In this document: in pieces, positions 19,079 through 30,073 of the stretch | Numbering within the stretch: the stretch's first letter is position 1 | Layout of the letters: every line of letters begins with the position of its first letter | From: Viola odorata | Taxonomy: Eukaryota; Streptophyta; Magnoliopsida; Malpighiales; Violaceae | NCBI GenBank assembly: GCA_963691705.1 | Contig: OY829539.1 | Location: 37,581,656 to 37,645,655, forward strand | DNA length: 64,000 bases | Reading direction: 5' to 3' | Notes under the pieces: model-generated | What the model was told of the DNA's origin: nothing | What the model saw: the letters and a program-made list of their open reading frames with translations, nothing else | The model's database searches: none | Position numbers and translations under genes: made by a program

Positions 19079-20055
19079 GTATGCTTAAATTGAAGAAATA
19101 TTTAGAGCGTTGTATAGAAACCAATCTTGTCCTCAACTTCAAGAAATGCCACTTCATGGTAGATCAAGGCCTCGTTTTGGGTCATATCGTCTCGGCCAAG
19201 GGAATCGAGGTCGACAAGGCCAAGATTGAGATAATTGAATCCTTGTCATACCCAACCTGTGTTTGTGATGTGCGATCTTTTCTAGGGCACGCCGGTTTCT
19301 ACAGACAGCTTATTAAAGATTTCTCTAAAATTGCCCAACCCATGTACTGCCTGCTCCAGAAAGAAGTTACTTTTAATTTTGTTAAGAATTGCAAAGTCGC
19401 CTTTGAACTTCTAAAAAACAAGCTTATCTCAGCTCCGATCATTCATGCCCCCGATTGGTCCCTACCTTTCGAGGTCATGTGCGATACTAGCAATCAAGCC
19501 CTAGGCACCGTTTTGGGTCAGAAGAAGGACAAGGAGACTTACATCATTTACTATGCTTCCAAGTTATTAGATCCAGCCCAGCAGAACTACACAACCACAG
19601 AAAAAGAGCTCTTGGCAGTTGTTTATACCCTTAACAAGTTCAGGCAGTATCTCTTAGGTACCCACGTTCTCATATACTCTCACCATTCGGCCCTTAGATG
19701 CTTATTGACAAAGGCTTATGCAAAGCCTCGACTCATTCGTTGGATCTTGTTGCTACAAGAATTTAATATCCTTATCAAGGATAAAGCAGGAAGAGAAAAT
19801 CTGGTGGCGGATCATCTGACCAGACTTCCAACCCAAGAAGATGATTCACTTGTGCCCATCCGCGATACTTTTCCAGATGAACAATTGTGTCTCTCCCATG
19901 CGGTCCAGTTCCCATGGTTCTCCAACATTGTGAATTTTTGTGCTACGGGTACATACCCCGCGGACGCTTCCCCCTCCGAGTGCAATAGAATTAGAAGGCA
20001 AGCCAAATACTATATTTGGGATTGCCCATATTTGTGGAAGCACTGTTCGGACTAG
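19079..20055 (+). pseudogene. pol: Element A RT C-terminus and RNase H
   Basis: Open for 325 codons in the same frame as the RT part left of B. The RT thumb reads LERCIETNLVLNFKKCHFMV, followed by VLGHIVSAKGIEVDKAKIE and RSFLGHAGFYRQLIKDFSKI. RNase H follows: PFEVMCDTSNQALGTVLGQ, TTEKELLAVVYTLNKFRQYL and the YSHHSALRCLL position, where relatives have TDH (catalytic Asp replaced by Ser). VADHLTRLPTQE leads to integrase. A TAG at 20053 (CAG expected) ends it. Confidence 0.92.
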
Positions 20056-21204
20056 ATAATTCGCCGTTGTGTAACCATGTATGAAGTGCCCTCGATCCTA
20101 AACTTCTGCCATTCTAAAGGAGGACATTTCGCGGCCAAGAAAACTGCCCTCAAGGTCTTAGAAGCCTGTCTCTACTGGCCTTCAATCTTCAAAGATAATT
20201 ATCTCTTTTGTACTTCATGCCCTCGATGCCAAGTCATGGGAAATATTGGGGCCAGGAACTTGATGCCTCTAACCAGTATCATTGTAAGTGAGATCTTTGA
20301 TATCTGGGGCATAGATTTCATGGGCCCATTCCCTAATTCTTTCGGCAACATCTATATCCTACTCGCTGTTGATTATGTTTCAAAGTGGATCGAGGCTAAG
20401 GCTAATCGGACCGACGATGCCAAAGTAGTAGTGAATTTCCTACGATCTCATATCTTCAACAGATTAGGTACGCCTCGTGCCCTCATAAGCGATCGCGTTA
20501 CCCACTTCTGCAACCGTGTCATGGCCACGTTCCTAAACAAATATAGAGTCCATCACAGAACCTCCACTGCTTATCATCCTCAGACAAATGGCCAAGCTGA
20601 AGTGCCCAACCATGAAATTAAGTTCATACAAGAGAAGACAGTCAATCAATCCCGAAAGGATTGGAGTCTGAAGTTGGATGACGCCCTCTGGGCTTACCGG
20701 ATAGCTTTCAAGGCCCCGATTGGTATGACACCTTACAGACTCGTATATGGCAAGCCATGCCATCTCCTAGTTGAGATAGAGCACAAGGCTATCTGGGCAA
20801 TCAGGAAAGTGAATACAGATCTAGGGCATACCGGTCAAAATCGACGCTTACAGATCCAGGAGCTAGAAGAGTTGTGAGACAACGCTTATGAAAATGCCTT
20901 GCTCTAAAAGGGCAAGACCAAAGCCTATCATGACAAGCACCTTTGCCCCAAGACTTTTTCCATCGGACAGAAAGTATTATTGTATAACTCACGTTTGCGT
21001 GTGTTTGCAGGAAAGCTTAAGTTGAAATGGTCTGGACCTTTCATGATCACAACAGTTTTCGACCATGGTGCCATAGAAATTCAGAATCCTGACACTTGGA
21101 TGATTTTCAAAGTGAACGGCCATAGGTTGAAACCCTTTTATGAAGGATTTAATCCCTCGACCGTTGAAGAAATGATGGTGGAACCTCCACCTGTCGAGCC
21201 CTAG
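20056..21204 (+). pseudogene. pol: Element A integrase
   Basis: HHCC zinc domain ([13 protein letters not shown] ... FCTSCPRCQ, about 20110-20230). The catalytic core has D of [14 protein letters not shown] (about 20310), D of [14 protein letters not shown] (about 20490) and E of [10 protein letters not shown] (about 20590), so the DDE triad is complete. Tail segments [16 protein letters not shown] and [12 protein letters not shown] follow, then after stops at 20875 (TGA for CGA) and 20905 the C-terminal [16 protein letters not shown] to 21204. No chromodomain is seen, in keeping with Athila. Confidence 0.92.
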
Positions 21205-21983
21205 ATCGCTGGAACACGTCGAGCCCTAGATCGCTGGAACACGTCAAGGCCTCAACGAGTAAACAGGCCACACTGGAGGCATCCCATATGTCATCCCATC
21301 TCTCCTCTTTCCCTTATCTTTTCCATATCTTTCTGATTTTTCTGATTTTATTTTTATTTTTCCTTTGATTTTATTTCCTTATTTGTATCCCCTATTTATC
21401 TCCTTTAATCTCTGGCCTTTCCTTTCCCTAGGAGATTTTATTCCCTTATTATTATTAATCCCTTTATTCTCTCTCTTTGTCGTTACCCTCTTCAACTGCC
21501 TCCTTTTTCAAAATTTAAAAAGTTGTTCTCCTTTTTAGGTGGTTGGGATACCCACGGGCCTGTTGCTCTTCAAAGCTTAAGGTGCCACGTGGTTTTCAAG
21601 GTATAGGAAAGTAACCCTAATCAATACAAAGACTGCGCCATTTATTACCAACGTCAGCTGCTTTTCTACTTCCCCCACTCCTCCTTCGTCCCAACTCTCT
21701 CAATCACCAAGACACGCTACCTCTCTCTCAAACATCCCCATCATTCCTGTCTTTCACCATCACTATCAACGCAAACTCACTTTCTCTCTCCTGCAAACCA
21801 TCTCCGACCACCGCACCAGCCCCTACATCCAAAGGTTCCATCCCTAAATCTCTAAGCCTCGGTCCTGACCAAGAAAACCCACCATCTCCGACCACCGCAC
21901 CAGCCCCAGTCCCGAGCTCCGCCGCTGCTATCCCGTCGGACGACGAGCTAGAAATAACCGGCTTCATTCCAGCGACCTCGGCG
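21205..21983 (+). other. Element A spacer between integrase and env-like ORF
   Basis: No coding pattern. A 25-base direct duplication (TCGAGCCCTAGATCGCTGGA...) spans 21194-21243 across the pol stop codon. GGAGGCATCCCA near 21272 is a weak form of the GGGAGGCAACCCA motif that follows the ORFs in D, F and G. A T/C-rich stretch (21300-21530) precedes the env-like ORF. Confidence 0.6.
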
Positions 21984-23130
21984 ATGACTAGATCCAGTCG
22001 GGTTTCAAGCAGGGTCATATCCAAAAATCTTAAGATGGAAAAGCCCTCGCCTTTGGCCAAGAAGCAGCTCACAGTGGAAGAGGCCCTGAAGGACATCCTC
22101 GTGCCCGAATCTGAGCACGAGGATGAGGCGCCTGCCGGAGTAGGAGAGGAGGAAGTGGAAGAGACCGTCGCTGGCGAAGAAGAAGGGTCTGGCAAAAATG
22201 TCGCCATGGAAGAAGAGGAGAATGCCGATTTGGAGCCTGAGAAGGCTGAAAAGGAGAAGGTTGAGAAGGAAGCAGCCCAGAAAGCTGAGGTTGAGGAAAG
22301 GGCCAAAGAGAAGGAGGCGGCGGCAAAAAAGGCAGCTACAACTGGTTCAAGCTTCCAGTGAATGAGTTCAATTGCATGGTCAATTTTTTCACCCCTGATG
22401 GATTAAAATTTAGTGCTTATAAGAATGCCCTTACTGTTATTCCTGCTGTGTTTGATGCCGATGTGGCTTTTCGTGAACTGACTGAGAAACCCAGTGCTGA
22501 ATTCAACCCTAAATTCTCTAAAGCACATGAAATTATGGATCCTGCCCTTAGAATTTTGCATCATTTTCTTGCCCTTACCTTTGCTGCTAGATTTGGCTCT
22601 TCAGGCCAGTTAACTTTGCAAGAACTTTTTCTTCTTTGGTGCATGAAAACTAAGTGTAGGTTGAATTTAGGATTTTGGATTGCTTCTGCTTTCATTCATG
22701 TTCAAAACGGTTCTCGAGGCCCCATTTTTGGATCTCTCATTGCTCTCCTTACTGTGAACCTGCATAATATTGACTTGACCTCTTCTAGCCTTAGTGAGCC
22801 ACTTGCATTCAAAGATTTAGACCCCTGTGCCCTCGATGATATGGTGTTTTGAGGTTTTCCGTAGGAAGCACACCCTCGACAGAGAAGGTTTTTGGCACGA
22901 AGCATGGAGGTGATTTCAGCTATCCAGGTACTTCGAGGTCCCGACTCCCCGACGCCGCTCGTGCCCAAGTAGAAGATTCAAACCGCGCCCCCGATGTCCA
23001 TCAAGCAAGCAAGCCAACTGACCCATCTTCCCAGTTGATCCTTCAAATCAAGCGTCTTCTCCAAGTAGTGCTTAGGGAACTTCAGGCTTTGACTACTGAA
23101 GTGGCCAGGAGCAAGCTCCCGCCCCAGTGA
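21984..23130 (+). pseudogene. Element A env-like ORF (Athila second ORF)
   Basis: The N-terminal part (21984-22361) is charged and Glu/Lys/Ala-rich. After a frame change at 22358-22361 the middle (to 22852) has FFTPDGLKFSAYKNALTVIP, AHEIMDPALRILHHFLALTF and ELFLLWCMKTKCRLNLGFWI, the dL.Ll..l.gr.iNl pattern typical of the extra ORF of Athila elements. A second shift leads to a helical C-terminus (LILQIKRLLQVVLRELQALT, about 23035) that ends at 23130. I see no convincing signal peptide or transmembrane segment, so calling it an envelope follows the lineage name only. Element D carries the start of a homologue. Confidence 0.65.
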
Positions 23131-24728
23131 ACCCCCCCCCCCCAACAATTTATTTTTCATGCCCTCGTGGAGGGCCAAAAACATTTCCACCTTTATTTTA
23201 TTTTGCTTGTCCTGTACTTATTTTAAATTTCGTTGAACTTTTGTGTGCGCCCTTCCCGCATTGAGGAAAATGTGATGCCTAAGTGTGGGAGGGATTTATT
23301 TGTGTTTTATGCGCATATGTCCTGTGTGTGTGACTGCATGTTTATATTTCCACTATTTGCATGACTGTGTGTTTTTCGGATTTTTTATTTTCGGATTTTA
23401 AATTTTTTTTGCCAAAATTCCTCCACTGCCAGTTTTTAAAACTCTATGAATGGACACATACATTTTGATCATTTGAGCACAAGTATGAACCACCAGTACC
23501 TTGTCTAGACCTAGTTGTTCTCATTTTTACCTACTGAACCTTATATTCACATCTAGGCATAGACACCAGTAGTCACAAAAGCACCCTGTGAGCATTTGAG
23601 CTTCCATGCCTATTTCTTTTCTTGAGTGATTAGGATGCTTTAGCTAGGCACTGGTTGAACTTGTATGCTATCCCTGGGTATAGGCACCATTAGACATGGG
23701 AAAGCTTCAATTTGATAGAAAAACTTCGCATCAATATCTTTTTCCTTCTTTTCTCCCTCTCCTTCTTCTCTTTTCATGCCCCCAACATCCCCTTCTTTTC
23801 TTTCTCTTCCTGACCATTTGACCCTTTTTCCTTGATCTTTTTCCTTGATCTTTTTCCTTGGCAGGTGAGGTAGCAATTATTGAGGGTAACGTCGAGGGCT
23901 AGACATCCAGAAGACGTGCAGAAAAGTTCAAGTGTGGGGAAGCAGAGAAACGCTAAAGCTTCAGAGCAGAAAGCAGAGATCTACCCCCCCCCCCCCCCCC
24001 CCCCAACCTCTCTTTTATTATATAGTCTTTCTTCTTAAAAAAAATTAAAAAAAAGAATAATATTTAGAATAAAAGGAAGAGGATAATACACTAACAAAAG
24101 AGTATCCGCATCCCAAGCCTCAATAAGAAAAGAGTTTCCTGCCCTCGAAGAAGAAGACCTCTGTCTATCCCCCGAATCACCATCGTGCCCTCGATGAAAG
24201 CTGCCTTGCCACTTTGCCTTTTTCCTAAGGCAAGGAATCCAACCAGGTTCTATCTGGTCCTTTCTCTTCTTTCCTCTTTTTCTCCCTTCATTTCTCTTCT
24301 GTTCTTTTCCTACTCCTCTCCTCTACATTTCTAGCTCCCTTTACCCCTTTTCTTTCTTTTTGCTGATGCGTTGTTCTTTCCGATTGATGATTGCCCATGC
24401 ATGTGAATTACAGTACTCAGATTGATGTGCAAGTTTGATTTTGTGTTTGTTATATTCATTTAGTTTGAGCGGTAAACACTTTGCCTTGCTTTCGAGAATG
24501 AGTGTAAATACGTATCTGGTGAGGATTGCTAGTTATGGGCCTGATGTGGGAAAGTTTGATCTTTGGGGTCGTTATCCCTCTGATTTGATTCAGGAGTCTC
24601 CTAGGTGAAGATGAGTATGTGCGAAGTCTAGCTCGGTGCTGGTTTGTATTTGTGTGTGTCTGTCTCTAGATGTGATTTCCATTTTTGTGAATGCTCGAGG
24701 GCGAGCATTTGGGCAGTGTGGGGATATT
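23131..24728 (+). other. Element A 3' untranslated block and purine tract
   Basis: Non-coding and homologous to 40380-42071 of element F. It holds a 12-C run (23132-23143), the hairpin-like CATTGAGGAAAATG (23259-23272), a repeated CTTGATCTTTTTC, a 21-C run (23984-24004), several TGCCCTCGA words (24140, 24186) and the polypurine tract GGGCAGTGTGGGGATA just before the LTR at 24729. Confidence 0.7.
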
Positions 24729-26331
24729 TGATAGCATATTTCTATTGTATGTTTTTCTCTCTTATTTCGGCCTTTTCAAGGGCATGATACTTCTGATTTG
24801 CCCCTTTTTCCCATCTTTTTGCAGATCAGTACCTAAAGGGAGAAAATGAGCAAAAACGAGCATTTTTGGAAAGATTTCTAGAGTTTCGAAGATCGAGGCC
24901 TAGAAGAGTGGAATGTCATCGTGCCCTCGATGCTAACCAGACCAGTGAGCTGTCTTGTGCCCTCGACACATCCTCATCAGATTAAAGATCAAAGAGCCAA
25001 ACAAAGGAATCTCCAAAGATTCACAAGGGATCCCAAGCGTTTCTAGAAGGAATCAGGCGCTTCTAGAAGATTCTAGAATATTCTCTGTGAAGGGCGCGTC
25101 CCCCCATGTGTTGGCGCCCTCCCAAGCACTGACACCCTCTCCTTTAGTTGTATTTTGTCCCCTAGCTAGTTTTTAGGCTATATAAGCTTAGCTTTAGGTT
25201 TTTTGCAGAGACGGTTGTCCTAAGACACTCTCACTTTTACCTAATTTTTAGGGATTCTCTCTTCCGCTTTTTGAGCATCGTCGTCAGCTTGTAAAAGGGA
25301 AAGCTTGGATTTCCATAATCAGTTTTATCTAATACACTTCTCTTTTATTACCTTTAACATAGTTTATGTTATTTTCCTCTTCTACTTTCTGTTTATATTT
25401 TGTTATGAGTAGCTAAATACCATCTTCTTAGTAAAGGGTGTTTCAAGGGTTGTAAGGTTCAGTTAAGAGGCCTAATGCATGCTTAATATATTCTCTTGTC
25501 ATATTCGGTTATTTATCATTTTATACCCATGCTTATATAGAAATGTTGAGGGATTGATCAACTGTTGATATTTCTGTGTGAGTTTTGTCATTCTCATGGT
25601 TATAACTGACGCGAATCCTTGAGTTAATAGTAGACACCTAGTGGAGACATCGCGAGAGGTCTTTCATATAGGGGTAAACGGTCGTTTAGGGTATGTGATG
25701 CGAGCTTGACACAATGAGATGTCACGCCCTAGATCTGTCTTGCCTCCACTTCATGGGCATTTTGAATAGTGCCTCCCCGCATCCGTGCTAGGGAGGACGG
25801 CGAAATGTCTAAGGTCACCTCATAAATGGAAACGGGAGGTGGCTTCTACCTACGAAGGTGAGTAGGGGGCCTACGTGGAAACATGGCCCCTATAGGAGGT
25901 CTGTGCACGAGTTTGGAATATTTTTGTGCCCATTACTAACTGACCTAGAAAGAAACCCGAGAACACCTTTTGCTAAGATACCTTCCCATCATATTTATAT
26001 CTCTCTTACTATCTTTCATATTATCTAGCCCTTGAATTGATTTTTGTGATCTTGCCCTCGATTGTTGTTTGCAATCGAGCCCTTGAAGGATTGTTACTTT
26101 TATGTTGTGATTTGCTGTTTTAATTATTTGTCTTGTTAGCTCCTAAATCTGCATTGATTAATTCGTTAATCAACATAACCCCCCCAATGTTACTTGTTCA
26201 TATTCTGTCACATTCTGTTGCATTTGTTCCCAAATCTGCGTTGATTAATTCTGTCATACCCTGTCTTGCCCTTTACACATTTTAACTGTGCAATTAGGCA
26301 TCAGGAAATTAGTATATTTGAGTGACGATCA
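24729..26331 (+). repeat. Element A 3' LTR (1603 bp)
   Basis: It begins TGATAGCATATTTC and ends TGACGATCA, matching 1-526 at its right part. TATATAAG at 25178-25186 in GGCTATATAAGCTTAG is the likely promoter TATA box. U3 is related to the LTR of element F at 42072. TGCCCTCGA occurs at 24922, 24958 and 26053. The next bases are AGGAG. Confidence 0.92.
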
Positions 26332-26765
26332 AGGAGCTTGATCCATACTCCTCGTGGAAGTCTCTGGTTGCGCAGGGTGTGGAGTTGGAGTTTGCTTCGG
26401 GGCGGAAGGAGTGGGAGTTGGGATTGGTGTTAATGTTGGTGGTTTAGGGGCGGATGAGGGTAATTTCATGGTAAAAGGGGTAGATATGAGGGATTTAGCA
26501 GGAATGAGAATGGAAGGTGGTGGTTGAGTGGTGACACTGGCAGCTAGGGTAGTAATCGATGGTGGTGTGGTGACCACTGACGCTTGCACTGGGTGGAGCA
26601 GCCGACTGGGCTTTTCTTGGATTTGGTTGATTTTGTAGTTGAGACAAAGGGAGGTGGAGTCATCCCGGCCGTGGACTAAAGGGTGGCGGCCACTAGAGTA
26701 CAGGTCGCTGGTGTGCTCTTGGTGACTCTGTCAGAGCGAAAAGCAGAGTGCTTTGATCTCGCCAT
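26332..26765 (-). pseudogene. Element D env-like ORF, N-terminal part
   Basis: It starts MARSKHSAFRSDRVTKSTPA at 26765, stops soon after, and continues in another frame as a Pro/Thr-rich stretch (TLTPIPTPTPSAPKQTPTP) up to the junction with A. The opening resembles that of the env-like ORF of A (MTRSSRVSSRV). The C-terminal domain is lost to the insertion of A. Confidence 0.55.
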
Positions 26766-27381
26766 TGTCGAAGGAGAAGGAGAAGTTGCATAGACGAAGG
26801 AGCGTGCTGGAGAAGAGACAAAGCAAAAAGAAAAAATCAAAAAGGAAAAAGGAAAAAGCAAGGAGAGAGAGTGTCAGGTGAGTAATGAAAAAGAAGGAAA
26901 GTGTGGCTTGCCTTTATGTACGGCTGTACTAGCCATTTGTACTCTTCCCCGCATGGATAAGAGCGTGAGTGGTCCAGTCAAATCCCAACTGCAATTAGAA
27001 AGGTAACAAATCCCAACCGAAAAATCAGTCTTTTTCAAATAAAGAATTTTAAAGTTCTAATTTGAAAAGGAATTGAAAAAGGTAGGACAGAGAAAGAAAT
27101 AAATTAATTCCTGGTAAGAAGGGAAATAAATATAAATAAAAATAATTGAAGGAAGATGGAGAAAATTCAGGAAGGAAAGATATAGCAAAAACAAAATAAA
27201 ATAAGTAGAAAGACAAAAAAGCAATAGGTCATAAAAAGGGAAAAAATTAAAATAAGGAGAATAAAAAGAGGAAAATTTAAAGAGAGTCCAGAAGGAAGAA
27301 AATCATGAAATAAAATAAAATATGAAAGAGAAAAGAAACATGGGTTGCCTCCCACGAAGCGCCTTACGTTGGTGATGCAGA
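26766..27381 (-). other. Element D spacer between integrase and env-like ORF
   Basis: A/T-rich, with purine runs on the + strand and no coding pattern. The motif CGTGGGAGGCAACCCA (- strand) lies at 27341-27356, 26 bases after the integrase stop. The same motif follows the ORFs of F (40328) and G (56183). Confidence 0.6.
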
Positions 27382-28092
27382 TTACTCTTGAGCAGATGGC
27401 TCAACCATCTGCATTTCTTCAATTGTACAAGGCTTGAATCCCTCATAAAAAGGCTTTAGGCATTGATCGTTGACCTTGAAGATGACTCTGGTATCCATGC
27501 TCTGAATCTCAACGGCGCAATGGTCATATACTACCGTAACAAGGTAAGGGCCAATCCACTTAGACTTTAGTTTGCTTGCAAAAAGTCTAAGATGAGAGTT
27601 GTACAGTAAAAGCTTTTGTCCAACAGTAAAAGACTTATAAGAAAGCAACTTATCGTGATGGGCTTTCCTCTTGCCATTGTAGATCAATGCATTCTCATAG
27701 GCATTGTCCTATTGTTCCTCGAGCTCTTGAATTTGCAGGGGGCGATGCTTTCCAGCCTCACCAATATTCATGTTGACCTTGCGGATGGCCCAAAATGCCT
27801 TATGCACGATCTTGACCAGTAAGTGGCATGGTTTTCCATAGACAAGTCGGTAAGGAGTCATGCCAGTAGGGGTTTTGAAGGCAATCCGATAGACCCAAAG
27901 AGCATCGTCCAATTTCAAGCTCCAGTCCTTCCTAGATTGATTCACAGTTTTCTCGCGCATGGATTTGATCTCGCGATTGGACACTTTGGCTTGTCCGTTG
28001 GTCTGTGAATGGTATGTTGTGGACACTCGGTGAGTGACGCCATACTTTGTAAGGAGATTGGCAAAAATGCGGTTGCAGAACTGCATACCACT
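27382..28092 (-). pseudogene. pol: Element D integrase, C-terminal half
   Basis: It begins within the core, just before [29 protein letters not shown] has Lys where the catalytic Glu of the DDE triad is expected, so this integrase would be inactive. [28 protein letters not shown] and the C-terminal LFASKLKSKWIGPYLVTVV, ending EEMQMVEPSAQE at 27382, closely follow the integrase of A. A stop after ELEEQ near 27709 (TAG on the - strand) splits it. Confidence 0.88.
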
Positions 28093-28111
28093 TGATATGG
28101 TCCGACCTAGG
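28093..28111 (-). repeat. Terminal 19 bases of the E 3' LTR, left of C
   Basis: TGATATGGTCCGAC plus CTAGG continues after element C as CTAGGGTGAGTAG. With one CTAGG counted, this makes an LTR end that reads ...GGTCGGACCATATCA on the - strand, ending in CA. CCACT precedes it as the possible target duplication in D. Confidence 0.7.
28107..28111. repeat. Target-site duplication CTAGG, left copy (element C)
   Basis: CTAGG flanks the TG of C here and follows its CA at 35908-35912. Confidence 0.95.
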
Positions 28112-29227
28112 TGATACGAGCCTGAGTAGGAGCCCAGCCGCACCTGCCGCATCCGTGCCCTTGCCGTCCGCAGGCGCCATCACACGCTCGCACGCGAGGA
28201 CCCTGCAAGTGAGGCTAAGCTCTCTAATCCATGCGGAGCTGAAGGCCGAAGCCTCACTGGAGTCAGCCATCCTGCGCGCGCCCCAGCCGCGCCTTGTCTC
28301 GCTCGTGTACGCTGCACCCGAGCCCGCACCGAGGCCACCTTGGGCCAAGTCGGACCTCTAGCCCAAACTTTGATGTAAGAAAGATTCTGCCAAGACAGAA
28401 GTTATTTATAATTCACCAGGAGAGCCCTTGCCAAGTTTCAGCCCAACCGCACAAGGGGTTAGAGAGGACGCATCACTTCAAAGTATCATACTGCCAGCAA
28501 AAGCCACCTTCGAGCCTTTTGATGATCAACAAATATTTCTTCGAGCCATCTTCCAAAAATTGTTAGATACATGTCTTGTGAGTATCCTGTCCAATTTTCA
28601 TCCAAATCTCCTGAGGGATTTGAGAGAACGCCTTGTTCTTCTTCGACTGCGCAGGAATAAAGCCCAACGGGCTGCCAACAGATCCGATCCAACTCTTTGG
28701 TCATTCTGACCGACCTTGAACTCATCCAGGTCATTGGCTTGACTTTATTTTAAGTTGTTTGACCGTATTTATCCAGGTGGATTTTATTTTAGTTAATTAG
28801 GGGTGCTTTTAAGTAGTTAAGCGCAAGTGAACTTCCTAATTAGGGTTTTGCGCATCTCTTTCCTTATAAAGAGTATGCCTCTGCTATTGTTATTTTTTTA
28901 GATGTTATTTGATAAACAAAACCAGAAGAGTTTTCTTCAGTTGATCTGCAAGATCCTTGTCCTACATCCAGTTTGATAAGCCGCATTTAGTTGCAAATAA
29001 AGCACGAAGTCTATCACTCCATTCCTTAATTTCGTCTGGGTTGTCTAGGTATTGCACCTAGGAGGGTTAGAGTTCTATTGAATATCCTTGAAGGATTTTG
29101 TCCAGGTTGCCTAGGTATTGCACTTAGGAGGGTTGGAGTTTCCGACGAGTTAGTTTTCCGCATTCAAATCCTTGTCGCTGAGCAATGATCCATCCATTGG
29201 AAGGTTTTCCATATAGGAACCTTATCA
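28112..29227 (+). repeat. Element C 5' LTR (1116 bp)
   Basis: Starts TGATACGAGCC and ends GGAACCTTATCA. TTATAAA at 28864-28870 is the likely TATA box. Two imperfect direct repeats around CTAGGTATTGCAC lie near 29036-29072 and 29101-29137. It keeps an open frame at 28092-28361 with [20 protein letters not shown], the form expected for the Pol C-terminal tail in this family. Confidence 0.95.
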
Positions 29228-30073
29228 ACTGGTAGCGGAGCAAAGGCTGCTCACTGTATAGGTATCTATCCTTTTAATTATTGTTTTCGTTTGTTAAGAT
29301 TGGTTTCCTTGATTTCCTTAGCCAACACTATACCAATCTTGTTTTGTTTCCCGTTGTGTTAGTGAGTCGAAACTAGTAACTAGTTGCGTCTTGTTTAGGT
29401 AACAAATCAAACCTTTTGATTTGCTATCTTCTTCGAGTCGGAAAATAGAAAATAAAGTCCCACAAAGTGTCAGTTTATTTTGTTTCAAGTGTTTGCAATT
29501 TCTATTTACAAAAAAACAAAAACAAAAAACAAAAGAAAGAACACAACTTCGCACCAAAAACAGAATAGAAGCGAAACTCTAAATTTTCAGTGTGTTAACA
29601 AAACAGGAACCTTGCGATCATTACAGAATCAAAATCATCAAGAAAAGAGTGTTCCCACGCAACAAGAATCATAGAAAACGGAGTTGTAAATCAAAAGTTA
29701 TCAAAGAAACAAATCGGACACTTAGTAACCTAGTTCTAAAACAAATCCGAACTAGTTCAAATATCTTGTCTTTCTTTGAGCTCTTGTGATACATGACCTA
29801 TCTATTCTGTGCTATAATTGATTGATTAGTTGACAAAGTAATCCTCAATTATAGCCCATCTATATTCCTTCTATGCTTGAGTTGTCGTTGCAAATTATTG
29901 GAAGCTTTCCTTGACATTCTTTGAGTCTACGGATCTTGGATTGATTGAAGGAGATTTTCAGTGTGAATTGTGAGAGCATTAGAGTGATTAAACACGAGGG
30001 TTTAAACACGTGAGGGAGTGCTTTAGATAGGACAATTTTACGCTTGTTCTTTGTTGGTTGTTTGTGATTTCAG
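29228..30073 (+). other. Element C primer-binding site and leader
   Basis: CTGGTAGCGGAGCAAAGGCT at 29229 agrees with the complement of initiator tRNA-Met only in TGGTA and GAGC, so it is either decayed or uses another tRNA. The 0.8-kb leader has no coding pattern and an A-rich stretch near 29510-29540. TTTAAACACGTGAGGGAG at about 30001-30018 is shared with the leaders of E and H, shortly before gag. Confidence 0.65.

Larger units (their letters stand above)
1..26331 (+). mobile_element. Element A: Athila-lineage Ty3/gypsy LTR retrotransposon, interrupted by element B
   Basis: This is an LTR retrotransposon read left to right: partial 5' LTR, tRNA-Asp type PBS, gag, protease, RT, RNase H, integrase, an env-like ORF, a long 3' untranslated block, purine tract and full 3' LTR. 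Athila assignment rests on the DLGA protease, the CPFGTFAYRR segment of RT, the tRNA-Asp PBS and the extra ORF after integrase. About 11.1 kb of A lies in the window once the 15.2-kb element B is removed. The left end of its 5' LTR is outside the window, so its target duplication (AGGAG on the right, 26332-26336) cannot be tested. All ORFs are broken, so it is not autonomous now. Confidence 0.93.
26332..28092 (-). mobile_element. Element D: Athila fragment
   Basis: Read on the - strand this is the 3' half of an Athila integrase, a non-coding spacer and the N-terminal part of an env-like ORF. It is cut on the left by the 3' LTR of A and on the right by the LTR end of E (28093). It is distinct from A in sequence. 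The rest of D (gag to integrase core, and the 3' LTR) is not seen in the window. Confidence 0.85.

Noticed and set aside
21984..23130. True viral envelope gene in element A
   Set aside because: No signal peptide, transmembrane segment or glycoprotein features are visible; only the lineage-specific ORF pattern is supported.
23984..24004. Long C runs (355-366, 4186-4197, 23132-23143, 23984-24004, 43683-43700) as functional G-quadruplex elements
   Set aside because: They differ in length between LTR copies and between elements; slippage or assembly uncertainty is the simpler reading.
26676..26861. Small ORF with hydrophobic start as a host secreted protein
   Set aside because: The hydrophobic part lies before the true MARSK start; position and content fit the Athila env-like ORF of D.
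29990..30073. Leader intron from CACGTGAGG to TTTCAG before the C gag
   Set aside because: The span would be about 60 bases here and under 50 in E and H, too short for usual plant introns; the motif is reported only as conserved.
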